Origin: Mastigias papua
Taxonomy: Eukaryota; Cnidaria; Scyphozoa; Rhizostomeae; Mastigiidae
Reading direction: 5' to 3'
DNA length: 64,000 bases
Assembly (NCBI GenBank): GCA_964019165.1
Contig: OZ025278.1
Location: forward strand, 7,678,028-7,742,027
Shown here: piece by piece, positions 10,259 to 22,809 of the stretch
How positions within the stretch are numbered: the stretch's first letter is position 1
Layout: each line of letters starts with the position of its first letter
The notes under the pieces: generated by a model
The model's input: only the letters and a program-made list of their open reading frames with translations
Database searches by the model: none
Told to the model about the DNA's origin: nothing
Program-made: the position numbers and the translations under genes

Positions 10259-13200
10259 GTGTTTTGGAGCTATGACACACGTACTTATAGTGATTGTAGA
10301 CCTTGCATAGTATTGTCAGTTTTGCCACATGTAAAGCACTTTAAAGCTGTATATAGTGTTAAATCAGAGACTAAGGCTAATGTGAGTAGGAAACATTGGC
10401 TAAACTACTGGCATCGGTGCAAGCATAGATGTAAAAGACGCTGAATGCATGAGATTGACGCACTTGCACTCAATTTCAATCATACAGCAGTATATGCACA
10501 CATTGCGATTGCTCGTGATGGGCCTAAAATACGTATGTGTGCAAAGTCTGACAATACAGGAATGACCACTGATCTGATGGTTATATGATGTTATAAATGC
10601 TAGATTCACTGTACAAATATGCTTAGATTATATATTGGAGCTATGACACACGTACTTATAGAGATTGTAGACCTTGCATAGTATTGTCAGTTTTGTCACA
10701 TGTAGAGCAATTTATAGCTGTATATAGTGTAAAATCAAAGACTAAGGCTAATATGAATAGGAAATATTAGCTAAGCTACTGGCATTGCTGAAAGCATAGA
10801 TGTAAAAGATGGTTAATGCATGAGATTGACGCACTTGCACTCAATTTCAATCATACAGCAGTATATGCACACATTGTGCTTGATTGTGATGGGCCTAGAA
10901 TACGTATCTCTGCAAAGTCTGACAATACAGCAATGACAACTGATCTGATGGTCATATCATATTATAAATGCTAGATTCACTGTACAAATATGCTTAGATT
11001 ATGTTTTGGAGCTATGACACACGTACTTATAGAGATTGTAGACCTTGCATAGTATTGTCAGTTTTGTCACATGTAGAGCAATTTATAGCTGTATATAGTG
11101 TAAAATCAAAGACTACGGCTAATATGAATAGGAAACATTGGCTAAGCTACTGGCATCGCTGAAAGCATAGATGTAAAAGATGGTTAATGCATGAGATTGA
11201 CGAACTTGAACTCAATGTCACTCATACAGCAGTATATGCACACATTGTGATTGCTCGTGATGGGCCTAAAATACGTATGTGTGCAAAGTCTGACAATACA
11301 GCAATGACCACTGATCTAATGGTCATATGATATTATAAATGCTAGATTTACTGTACAAATATGCTTAGAATATATATTGGAGCTATGACACACGTACTTA
11401 TAGTGATTGTAGACGTTGCATAGAATTGTCGGCTTTGCCAGATGTAAAACAATTTAAAGCTGTATATAGTGAAAAAACAAAGACTAAGGCCAATATGAGT
11501 AGGAAACATTGGCTAAGCTACTGGCATCGGTGCAAGCATAGATGTAAAAGACGCTTAATGGATGAGATTGACGCACTTGCACTCAATTTTAATCATACAG
11601 CAGTATATGCACACATTGTGATTGCTTGTAAAATACGTATGTGTGCAAAGTCTGACAATACAGCAATGACCACTGATCTGATGGTCATATGATATTATAA
11701 ATGCTAGATTCACTATACACATATGCTTAGATTATGGTTTGGAGCTATGACACACGTACTTATAGTGATTGTAGACGTTGCATAGTATTGTCAGTTTTGC
11801 CACATGTAAAGCACTTTAAAGCTGTATATAGTGTAAAAAAAATGACTAAGGCTAATATGAGTAGGAAACATTGGCTAAACTACTGGCATCGGTGCAAGCA
11901 TAGATGTAAAAGACGTTGAATGCATGAGATTGACGCACATGCACTCAATTTCAATCATACAGCAGTATATGCACACATTGTGATCGATTGTGATGGGCCT
12001 ACAATACGTATGTGTGCAAAGTCTGACAATACAGCAATGACAACTGATCTGATGGTCATATCATATTATAAATGCTAGATTCACTGTACAAATATGCTTA
12101 GATTATGTTTTGGAGCTATGACACACGTACTTATAGTGATTGTAGACCTTGCATAGTATTGGCAGTTTTGCCACATGTAAAGCACTTTAAAGCTGCATAT
12201 AGTGTAAAATCAAAGACTAAGGCTAATATGAGTAGGAAACATTGGCTAAACTACTGGCATCGGTGCAAGCATAGATGTAAAAGACGCTTAATGCATGAGA
12301 TTGACGCACTTGCACTCAATTTTAATCATACAGCAGTATATGCACACATTGTGATTGCTTGTAAAATACGTATGTGTGCAAAGTCTGACGCTACTGAAAA
12401 GACCACTGATGTGATGGTCATATGATATTATGAATGCTAAATTCACTGTACAAATATGCTTAGATTGTGTTTTGGAGCTATGACACACGTACTTATAGTG
12501 ATTGTAGACCTTGCATAGTATTGTCAGTTTTGCCACATGTAAAGCACTTTAAAGCTGTATATAGTGTTAAATCAGAGACTAAGGCTAATTTGAGTAGGAA
12601 ACATTGGCTAAACTACTGGCATCGGTGCAAGCATAGATGTAAAAGACGCTGAATGCATGAGATTGACGCACTTGCACTCAATTTCAATCATACAGCAGTA
12701 TATGCACACATTGCGATTGCTCGTGATGGGCCTAAAATACGTATGTGTGCAAAGTCTGACAATACAGGAATGACCACTGATCTGATGGTTATATGATATT
12801 ATAAATGCTAGATTCACTGTACAAATATGCTTAGATTATATATTGGAGCTATGACACACGTACTTATAGTGATTGTAGACGTTGCATAGAATTGTCAGCT
12901 TTGCCACATGTAAAACACTTTAAAGCTGTATATAGTGTAAAATCAAAGACTAAGGCTAATATGAATAGGAAATATTAGCTAAGCTACTGGCATTGCTGAA
13001 AGCATAGATGTAAAAGATGGTTAATGCATGAGATTGACGCACTTGCACTCAATTTCAATCATACAGCAGTATATGCACACATTGTGCTTGATTGTGATGG
13101 GCCTAGAATACGTATGTGTGCAAAGTCTGACAATACAGCAATGACCACTGATCTGATGGTCATATCATATTATAAATGCTAGATTCACTGTACAAATATG

Positions 13201-14674
13201 CTTAGATTATGTTTTGGAGCTATGACACACGTACTTATAGAGATTGTAGACCTTGCATAGTATTGTCAGTTTTGTCACATGTAGAGCAATTTATAGCTGT
13301 ATATAGTGTAAAATCAAAGACTACGGCTAATATGAATAGGAAACATTGGCTAAGCTACTGGCATCGCTGAAAGCATAGATGTAAAAGATGGTTAATGCAT
13401 GAGATTGACGAACTTGAACTCAATGTCACTCATACAGCAGTATATGCACACATTGTGATTGCTCGTGATGGGCCTAAAATACGTATGTGTGCAAAGTCTG
13501 ACAATACAGCAATGACCACTGATCTAATGGTCATATGATATTATAAATGCTAGATTTACTGTACAAATATGCTTAGAATATATATTGGAGCTATGACACA
13601 CGTACTTATAGTGATTGTAGACGTTGCATAGAATTGTCGGCTTTGCCACATGTAAAACAATTTAAAGCTGTATATAGTGAAAAAACAAAGACTAAGGCCA
13701 ATATGAGTAGGAAACATTGGCTAAGCTACTGGCATCGGTGCAAGCATAGATGTAAAAGACGCTTAATGGATGAGATTGACGCACTTGCACTCAATTTTAA
13801 TCATACAGCAGTATATGCACACATTGTGATTGCTTGTAAAATACGTATGTGTGCAAAGTCTGACAATACAGCAATGACCACTGATCTGATGGTCATATGA
13901 TATTATAAATGCTAGATTCACTATACACATATGCTTAGATTATGGTTTGGAGCTATGACACACGTACTTATAGTGATTGTAGACGTTGCATAGTATTGTC
14001 AGTTTTGCCACATGTAAAGCACTTTAAAGCTGTATATAGTGTAAAAAAAATGACTAAGGCTAATATGAGTAGGAAACATTGGCTAAACTACTGGCATCGG
14101 TGCAAGCATAGATGTAAAAGACGTTGAATGCATGAGATTGACGCACATGCACTCAATTTCAATCATACAGCAGTATATGCACACATTGTGATCGATTGTG
14201 ATGGGCCTACAATACGTATGTGTGCAAAGTCTGACAATACAGCAATGACAACTGATCTGATGGTCATATCATATTATAAATGCTAGATTCACTGTACAAA
14301 TATGCTTAGATTATGTTTTGGAGCTATGACACACGTACTTATAGTGATTGTAGACCTTGCATAGTATTGGCAGTTTTGCCACATGTAAAGCACTTTAAAG
14401 CTGCATATAGTGTAAAATTAAAGACTAAGGCTAATATGAGTAGGAAACATTGGCTAAACTACTGGCATCGGTGCAAGCATAGATGTAAAAGACGCTTAAT
14501 GCATGAGATTGAAGCACTTGCACTCAATTTTAATCATACAGCAGTATATGCACACATTGTGATTGCTTGTAAAATACGTATGTGTGCAAAGTCTGACAAT
14601 ACAGCAATGACCACTGATCTGATGGTCATATGATATTATAAATGCTAGATTCAGTGTACATATATGCCTAGATT
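10259..14674 (+). repeat. Six-monomer higher-order repeat, two copies, 2,208-bp offset
   Basis: Monomer variants at 10259, 11426, 11734 and 12105 reappear at 12467, 13634, 13942 and 14313, each 2,208 bp later. The offset is six units, two of them 362 bp long (6 x 371 minus 18). The copies differ at only a few sites, for example CAGATG against CACATG at the start of the 11426/13634 pair and GACGCAC against GAAGCAC in the 12105/14313 pair. The junction between copies lies inside the 12105 unit. Confidence 0.85.
12363..12389 (+). other. Unequal-crossover junction, within 27 bp
   Basis: The 12105 unit has the 362-bp-type deletion up to GCTTGT (12357-12362), as in the 14313 unit. From 12390 it has GCTACTGAAAAGACC, as in the 9888 unit. 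The shared bases 12363-12389 between the last marker of one parent and the first marker of the other must contain the exchange that made the 2,208-bp duplication. Confidence 0.75.
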
Positions 14675-15045
14675 TTGTTTTGGAGCTATGACACACGTAC
14701 TTATAGAGATTATAGACCTTGCATAGTATTGTCAGTTTTGCCACATGTAGAGCAATTTAAAGCTGTATATAGTGTAAAATCAAAGATTAAGCCTAATATG
14801 AATAGGAAACATTGGCTAAACTACTGGCATCGCTGAAAGCATAGATGTAAAAGATGGTTAATGCATGAGATTGACGAACTTGCACTCAATGTCACTCATG
14901 CAGCAGTATATGCACACATTGTGATTGCTTGTGATGGGCCTAAAATACGTATGTGTGCAAAGTCTGAAAATAGAGCAATGACCACTGATCTAATGGTCAT
15001 ATGATATTATAAATGCTAGATTCACTGTACAAATATGCTTAGATT

Positions 15046-18000
15046 ATGTTTTGGAGCTATGACACACGTACTTATAGTGATTGTAGACCTTGCATAGTAT
15101 TGTCAGTTTTGCCACATGCAAAGCACTTTAAAGCTGTATATAGTGTAAAATCAAAGACTAAGGCTAATATGAGTAGGAAACATTGGCTAAACTACTGGCA
15201 TCGGTGCAAGCATAGATGTAAAAGACGCTGAATGCATGAGATTGACGCACTTCCACTCAATTTCAATCAAACAACAGTATATGCACACATTGTGATTGCT
15301 TGTGATGGGCCTAAAATACGTATGTGTGCAAAGTCTGACAATACAGCAATGACAACTGATCTGATGGTCATATCATATTATAAATGCTAGATTCACTGTA
15401 CAAATATGCTTAGATTATGTTTTGGAGCTATGACACACGTACTTATAGAGATTGTAGACCTTGCATAGTATTGTCAGTTGTGTCACATGTAGAGCAATTT
15501 ATAGCTGTATATAGTGTAAAATCAAAGACTAAGGCTAATATGAATAGCAAAATTAGCTAAGCTACTGGCATTGCTGAAAGCATATATGTAAAAGATGGTT
15601 AATGCATGAGATTGACGCACTTGCACTCAATTTCAATCATACAGCAGTATATGCACACATCGTGATTGATTGTGATGGGCCTACAATACGTATGTCTGCA
15701 AAGTCTGACAATACAGCAATGACAAATTTATCTGATGGTCATATCATATTATAAATGCTAGATTCACTGTACAAATATGCTTAGATTATGTTTTGGAGCT
15801 ATGACACACGTACTTATAGAGATTGTAGACCTTGCATAGTATTGTCAGTTGTGTCACATGTAGAGCAATTTATAGCTGTATATACTGTAAAATCAAAGAC
15901 TAAGGCTAATATGAATAGGAAAAATTGGCTAAGCTACTCGCATCGCTGACAGCATAGATGTAAAAGATGGTTAATGGATGAGATTGACGAACTTGAACTC
16001 AATGTCACTCATACAGCAGTATATGCACACATTGTGATTGCTTGTGATGGGCCTAAAATACGTATGTGTGCAAAGTCTGACAATACAGCAATGACCACTG
16101 ATCTGATGGTTATATGATATTATAAATGCTAGATTCACTGTACAAATATGCTTAGATTATGTTTTGGAGCTATGACACACGTACTTATAGTGATTATAGA
16201 CTTTGCATAGAATTGTCAGTTTTGCCACATGTAAAGTACTTTACAGCTGTATATAGTGTAAAAAGAAAGACTAAGGCTGATTTGAATAGGAAACATTGGC
16301 TAAACTACTGGCATTGGTGCAACCATAGATGTAAAAGACGTTTAATGCATGAGATTGACGTACTTCCACTCAATTTCAATCATACAACAGTATATGGACA
16401 TATTGTGATTGCATGTGATTGGCCTAAAATACTTATGTGAGCAAACTCTGACAATACAGACATGACCACTGATCTGATGGTCATATGATATTATAAATGC
16501 TAGATTCACTGTATAAATATGCTTAGATTATGTTTTGGAGCTATGACACACGTACTTATAGTGATTGTAAGCCTTGCATAGTATTGTAAGTGTTGCCACA
16601 TGTAAAGCACTTTAAAGCTGTATATTGTGTGAAAACAAAGACTAAGGCTAATTTGAGTAGGAAACATTGGCTAAACTACTGGCATCGATGCAATCATAGA
16701 TGTAAAAGACGTTTAATGCATGAGATTGACGTACTTGCACTCAATTTCAATCATATAGCAGTATATGCACATACTGTGATTGCTTGTGATGGGCCTAAAT
16801 TGCGTAGGTGTGCAAAGTCTGACAATACAGCAATGACAACTGATCTGATGGTTATATGATATTATAAATGCTAGATTAACTGTACAAATATGCTTAGATT
16901 ATGTTTTGGAGCTATGATACACGTACTTATAGTGATTGTAGGCCTTGCATAGTATTGTAAGGTTTTCCAGATGTAAAGGACTTTATAGCTGCATATAGTG
17001 TAAAACCAAAGACTAAGGCTAATTTGAGTAGGAAACATTGGCTAAACTACTGGCATCGGTGCAAGCATAGATATAAAATACGTTTAATGCATGAGATTTA
17101 CGCACGTCCACTCAATGTCAATCATACAGCAGTATATGCACACATTGTGATTGCTTGTAATGGGCCTACAATACGTATGTGTGCAAAGTCTGACAATACT
17201 GCAATGACCACTGATGTGATGGTCATATGATAATATAAATGTAAGATTCACTGTACAAATATGCTTAGATTATGTTTTGGAGCTATGACACACGTACTTA
17301 TAGTGATTGTAGACCTTGCATAGTATTGTCAGTTTTGCCACATGCAAAGCACTTTAAAGCTGTATATAGTGTAAAATCAAAGACTAAGGCTAATATGAGT
17401 AGGAAACATTGGCTAAACTACTGGCATCGGTGCAAGCATAGATGTAAAAGACGCTGAATGCATGAGATTGACGCACTTCCACTCAATTTCAATCAAACAA
17501 CAGTATATGCACACATTGTGATTGCTTGTGATGGGCCTAAAATACGTATGTGTGCAAAGTCTGACAATACAGCAATGACAACTGATCTGATGGTCATATC
17601 ATATTATAAATGCTAGATTCACTGTACAAATATGCTTAGATTATGTTTTGGAGCTATGACATACGTACTTATAGAGATTGTAGACCTTGCATAGTATTGT
17701 CAGTTGTGTCACATGTAGAGCAATTTATAGCTGTATATAGTGTAAAATCAAAGACTAAGGCTAATATGAATAGCAAAATTAGCTAAGCTACTGGCATTGC
17801 TGAAAGCATATATGTAAAAGATGGTTAATGCATGAGATTGACGCACTTGCACTCAATTTCAATCATACAGCAGTATATGCACACATCGTGATTGATTGTG
17901 ATGGGCCTACAATACGTATGTCTGCAAAGTCTGACAATACAGCAATGACAAATTTATCTGATGGTCATATCATATTATAAATGCTAGATTCACTGTACAA

Positions 18001-19497
18001 ATATGCTTAGATTATGTTTTGGAGCTATGACACACGTACTTATAGAGATTGTAGACCTTGCATAGTATTGTCAGTTTTGTCACATGTAGAGCAATTTATA
18101 GCTGTATATACTGTAAAATCAAAGACTAAGGCTAATATGAATAGGAAAAATTGGCTAAGCTACTGGCATCGCTGACAGCATAGATGTAAAAGATGGTTAA
18201 TGGATGAGATTGACGAACTTGAACTCAATGTCACTCATACAGCAGTATATGCACACATTGTGATTGCTTGTGATGGGCCTAAAATACGTATGTGTGCAAA
18301 GTCTGACAATACAGCAATGACCACTGATCTGATGGTTATATGATATTATAAATGCTAGATTCACTGTACAAATATGCTTAGATTATGTTTTGGAGCTATG
18401 ACACACGTACTTATAGTGATTATAGACTTTGCATAGAATTGTCAGTTTTGCCACATGTAAAGTACTTTACAGCTGTATATAGTGTTAAAACAAAGACTAA
18501 GGCTGATTTGAATAGGAAACATTGGCTAAACTACTGGCATTGGTGCAACCATAGATGTAAAAGACGTTTAATGCATGAGATTGACGTACTTGCACTCAAT
18601 TTCAATCATATAGCAGTATATGCACATACTGTGATTGCTTGTGATGGGCCTAAATTGCGTAGGTGTGCAAAGTCTGACAATACAGCAATGACAACTGATC
18701 TGATGGTTATATGATATTATAAATGCTAGATTAACTGTACAAATATGCTTAGATTATGTTTTGGAGCTATGATACACGTACTTATAGTGATTGTAGGCCT
18801 TGCATAGTATTGTAAGGTTTTCCAGATGTAAAGGACTTTATAGCTGCATATAGTGTAAAACCAAAGACTAAGGCTAATTTGAGTAGGAAACATTGGCTAA
18901 ACTACTGGCATCGGTGCAAGCATAGATATAAAAGACGTTTAATGCATGAGATTTACGCACGTCCACTCAATGTCAATCATACAGCAGTATATGCACACAT
19001 TGTGATTGCTTGTAATGGGCCTACAATACGTATGTGTGCAAAGTCTGACAATACTGCAATGACCACTGATGTGATGGTCATATGATAATATAAATGTAAG
19101 ATTCGTTGTACAAATATGCTTAGATTATGTTTTGGAGCTTTGACACACGTACTTATAGTGATTGTAGACCTTGCATAGTATTGTCAGTTTTGCCGCATGT
19201 AAAGCATTTTAAAGCTGTATATAGTGTGAAAACAAAGACTAAGGCTAATTTGAGTAGGAAACATTGGCTAAACTACTGGCATCGGTGCAAGCATAGATGT
19301 AAGAGACGTTTAATGCATGAGATTGACGCACGTCCACTCAATTTCAATCATACAGCAGTATATGCACAAATTGTGATTGCTTGTAATGGGTCTAAAATAC
19401 GTATGTGTGCAAAGTCTGACGCTACTGAAAAGACCACTGATGTGATGGTCATATGATATTATGAATGCTAAATTCACTGTACAAATATGCTTAGATT
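15046..19497 (+). repeat. Six-monomer repeat with 2,226-bp offset, second copy one monomer shorter
   Basis: The units from 15046 to 16159 reappear at 17272 to 18385. They include the unusual GACAAATTTATCTGATGG word (about 15721 and 17947). The 18385 unit is a fusion of the 16159 and 16530 units, so the second copy has lost one 371-bp unit before rejoining the 19127 unit. Confidence 0.8.
18550..18591 (+). other. Monomer-fusion junction that removed one 371-bp unit
   Basis: Up to base 18549 the 18385 unit matches the 16159 unit (GGCATTGGTGCAACC). From 18592 it matches the 16530 unit (CTTGCACTC and CATATAGCAG). The 42 bases between are the same in both parents, which places the exchange inside them. 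Confidence 0.75.
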
Positions 19498-20293
19498 GTG
19501 TGTTGGAGCTATGACACACGTACTTATAGTGATTGTAGACCTTGCATAGTATTGTCAGTTTTGCCGCATGTAAAGCATTTTAAAGCTGTATATAGTGTAA
19601 AATCAAAGACTAAGGCTAATATGAATAGGAAAAATTAGCTAAGCTACTGGCATTGCTGAAAGCATAGATGTAAAAGATGGTTAATGCATGAGATTGACGC
19701 ACTTGCACTCAATTTCAATCATACAGCAGTATATGCACACATTGTGCTTGATTGTGATGGGCCTAGAATACGTATCTCTGCAAAGTCTGACAATACAGCA
19801 ATGACAACTGATCTGATGGTCATATCATATTATAAATGCTAGATTCACTGTACAAATATGCTTAGATTATGTTTTGGAGCTATGACACACGTACTTATAG
19901 AGATTGTAGACCTTGCATAGTATTGTCAGTTTTGTCACATGTAGAGCAATTTATAGCTGTATATAGTGTAAAATCAAAGACTACGGCTAATATGAATAGG
20001 AAACATTGGCTAAGCTACTGGCATCGCTGAAAGCATAGATGTAAAAGATGGTTAATGCATGAGATTGACGAACTTGAACTCAATGTCACTCATACAGCAG
20101 TATATGCACACATTGTGATTGCTCGTGATGGGCCTAAAATACGTATGTGTGCAAAGTCTGACAATACAGCAATGACCACTGATCTAATGGTCATATGATA
20201 TTATAAATGCTAGATTTACTGTACAAATATGCTTAGAATATATATTGGAGCTATGACACACGTACTTATAGTGATTGTAGACGTTGCATAGAA

Positions 20294-21759
20294 TTGTCGG
20301 CTTTGCCACATGTAAAACAATTTAAAGCTGTATATAGTGAAAAAACAAAGACTAAGGCCAATATGAGTAGGAAACATTGGCTAAGCTACTGGCATCGGTG
20401 CAAGCATAGATGTAAAAGACGCTTAATGGATGTGATTGACGCACTTGCACTCAATTTTAATCATACAGCAGTATATGCACACATTGTGATTGCTTGTAAA
20501 ATACGTATGTGTGCAAAGTCTGACAATACAGCAATGACCACTGATCTGATGGTCATATGATATTATAAATGCTAGATTCACTATACACATATGCTTAGAT
20601 TATGTTTTGGAGCTATGACACACGTACTTATAGTGATTGTAGACGTTGCATAGTATTGTCAGTTTTGCCACATGTAAAGCACTTTAAAGCTGTATATAGT
20701 GTAAAATCAACGACTAAGGCTTATATGAGTAGGAAACATTGGCTAAACTACTGGCATCGGTGCAAGCATAGATGTAAAAGACGTTTAATGCATGAGAATG
20801 ACGCACATGCACTCAATTTCAATCATACAGCAGTATATGCACACATTGTGATCGATTGTGATGGGCCTACAATACGTATGTGTGCAAAGTCTGACAATAC
20901 AGCAATGACCACTGATCTAATGGTCATATGATATTATAAATGCTAGATTTACTGTACAAATATGCTTAGAATATATATTGGAGCTATGACACACGTACTT
21001 ATAGTGATTGTAGACGTTGCATAGAATTGTCGGCTTTGCCACATGTAAAACAATTTAAAGCTGTATATAGTGAAAAAACAAAGACTAAGGCCAATATGAG
21101 TAGGAAACATTGGCTAAGCTACTGGCATCGGTGCAAGCATAGATGTAAAAGACGCTTAATGGATGTGATTGACGCACTTGCACTCAATTTTAATCATACA
21201 GCAGTATATGCACACATTGTGATTGCTTGTAAAATACGTATGTGTGCAAAGTCTGACAATACAGCAATGACCACTGATCTGATGGTCATATGATATTATA
21301 AATGCTAGATTCACTATACACATATGCTTAGATTATGTTTTGGAGCTATGACACACGTACTTATAGTGATTGTAGACGTTGCATAGTATTGTCAGTTTTG
21401 CCACATGTAAAGCACTTTAAAGCTGTATATAGTGTAAAATCAACGACTAAGGCTTATATGAGTAGGAAACATTGGCTAAACTACTGGCATCGGTGCAAGC
21501 ATAGATGTAAAAGACGTTTAATGCATGAGATTGACGCACATGCACTCAATTTCAATCATACAGCAGTATATGCACACATTGTGATCGATTGTGATGGGCC
21601 TACAATACGTATGTGTGCAAAGTCTGACAATACAGCAATGACAACTGATCTGATGGTCATATCATATTATAAATGCTAGATTCACTGTACAAATATGCTT
21701 AGATTATGTTTTGGAGCTATGACACACGTACTTATAGTGATTGTAGACCTTGCATAGTA
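20294..21759 (+). repeat. Two-monomer repeat, 733-bp offset
   Basis: The 362-bp unit with GCTTGTAAAATACG and its neighbour with the unusual GGCTTATATGAG word occur as a pair whose matching positions are 20294 and 20602, then 21027 and 21335. The pairs differ mainly at GAGAATGAC against GAGATTGAC. This is a recent dimer duplication inside a longer duplicated block. Confidence 0.85.
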
Positions 21760-22809
21760 TTGTCAGTTTTGCCACATGTAAAGCACTTTAAAGCTGCATA
21801 TAGTGTAAAATTAAAGACTAAGGCTAATATGAGTAGGAAACATTGGCTAAACTACTGGCATCGGTGCAAGCATAGATGTAAAAGACGCTTAATGCATGAG
21901 ATTGACGCACTTGCACTCAATTTTAATCATACAGCAGTATATGCACACATTGTGATTGCTTGTAAAATACGTATGTGTGCAAAGTCTGACAATACAGCAA
22001 TGACCACTGATCTGATGGTCATATGATATTATAAATGCTAGATTCAGTGTACATATATGCCTAGATTTTGTTTTGGAGCTATGACACACGTACTTATAGA
22101 GATTGTAGACCTTGCATAGTATTGTCAGTTTTGCCACATGTAGAGCAATTTAAAGCTGTATATAGTGTAAAATCAAAGATTAAGCCTAATATGAATAGGA
22201 AACATTGGCTAAACTACTGGCATCGCTGAAAGCATAGATGTAAAAGATGGTTAATGCATGAGATTGACGAACTTGCACTCAATGTCACTCATGCAGCAGT
22301 ATATGCACACATTGTGATTGCTTGTGATGGGCCTAAAATACGTATGTGTGCAAAGTCTGAAAATAGAGCAATGACCACTGATCTAATGGTCATATGATAT
22401 TATAAATGCTAGATTCACTGTACAAATATGCTTAGATTATGTTTTGGAGCTATGACACACGTACTTATAGTGATTGTAGACCTTGCATAGTATTGTCAGT
22501 TTTGCCACATGCAAAGCACTTTAAAGCTGTATATAGTGTAAAATCAAAGACTAAGGCTAATATGAGTAGGAAACATTGGCTAAACTACTGGCATCGGTGC
22601 AAGCATAGATGTAAAAGACGTTGAATGCATGAGATTGACGCACTTCCACTCAATTTCAATCAAACAACAGTATATGAACACATTGTGATTGCTTGTGATG
22701 GGCCTAAAATACGTATGTGTGCAAAGTCTGACAATACAGCAATGACAACTGATCTGATGGTCATATCATATTATAAATGCTAGATTCACTGTACAAATAT
22801 GCTTAGATT

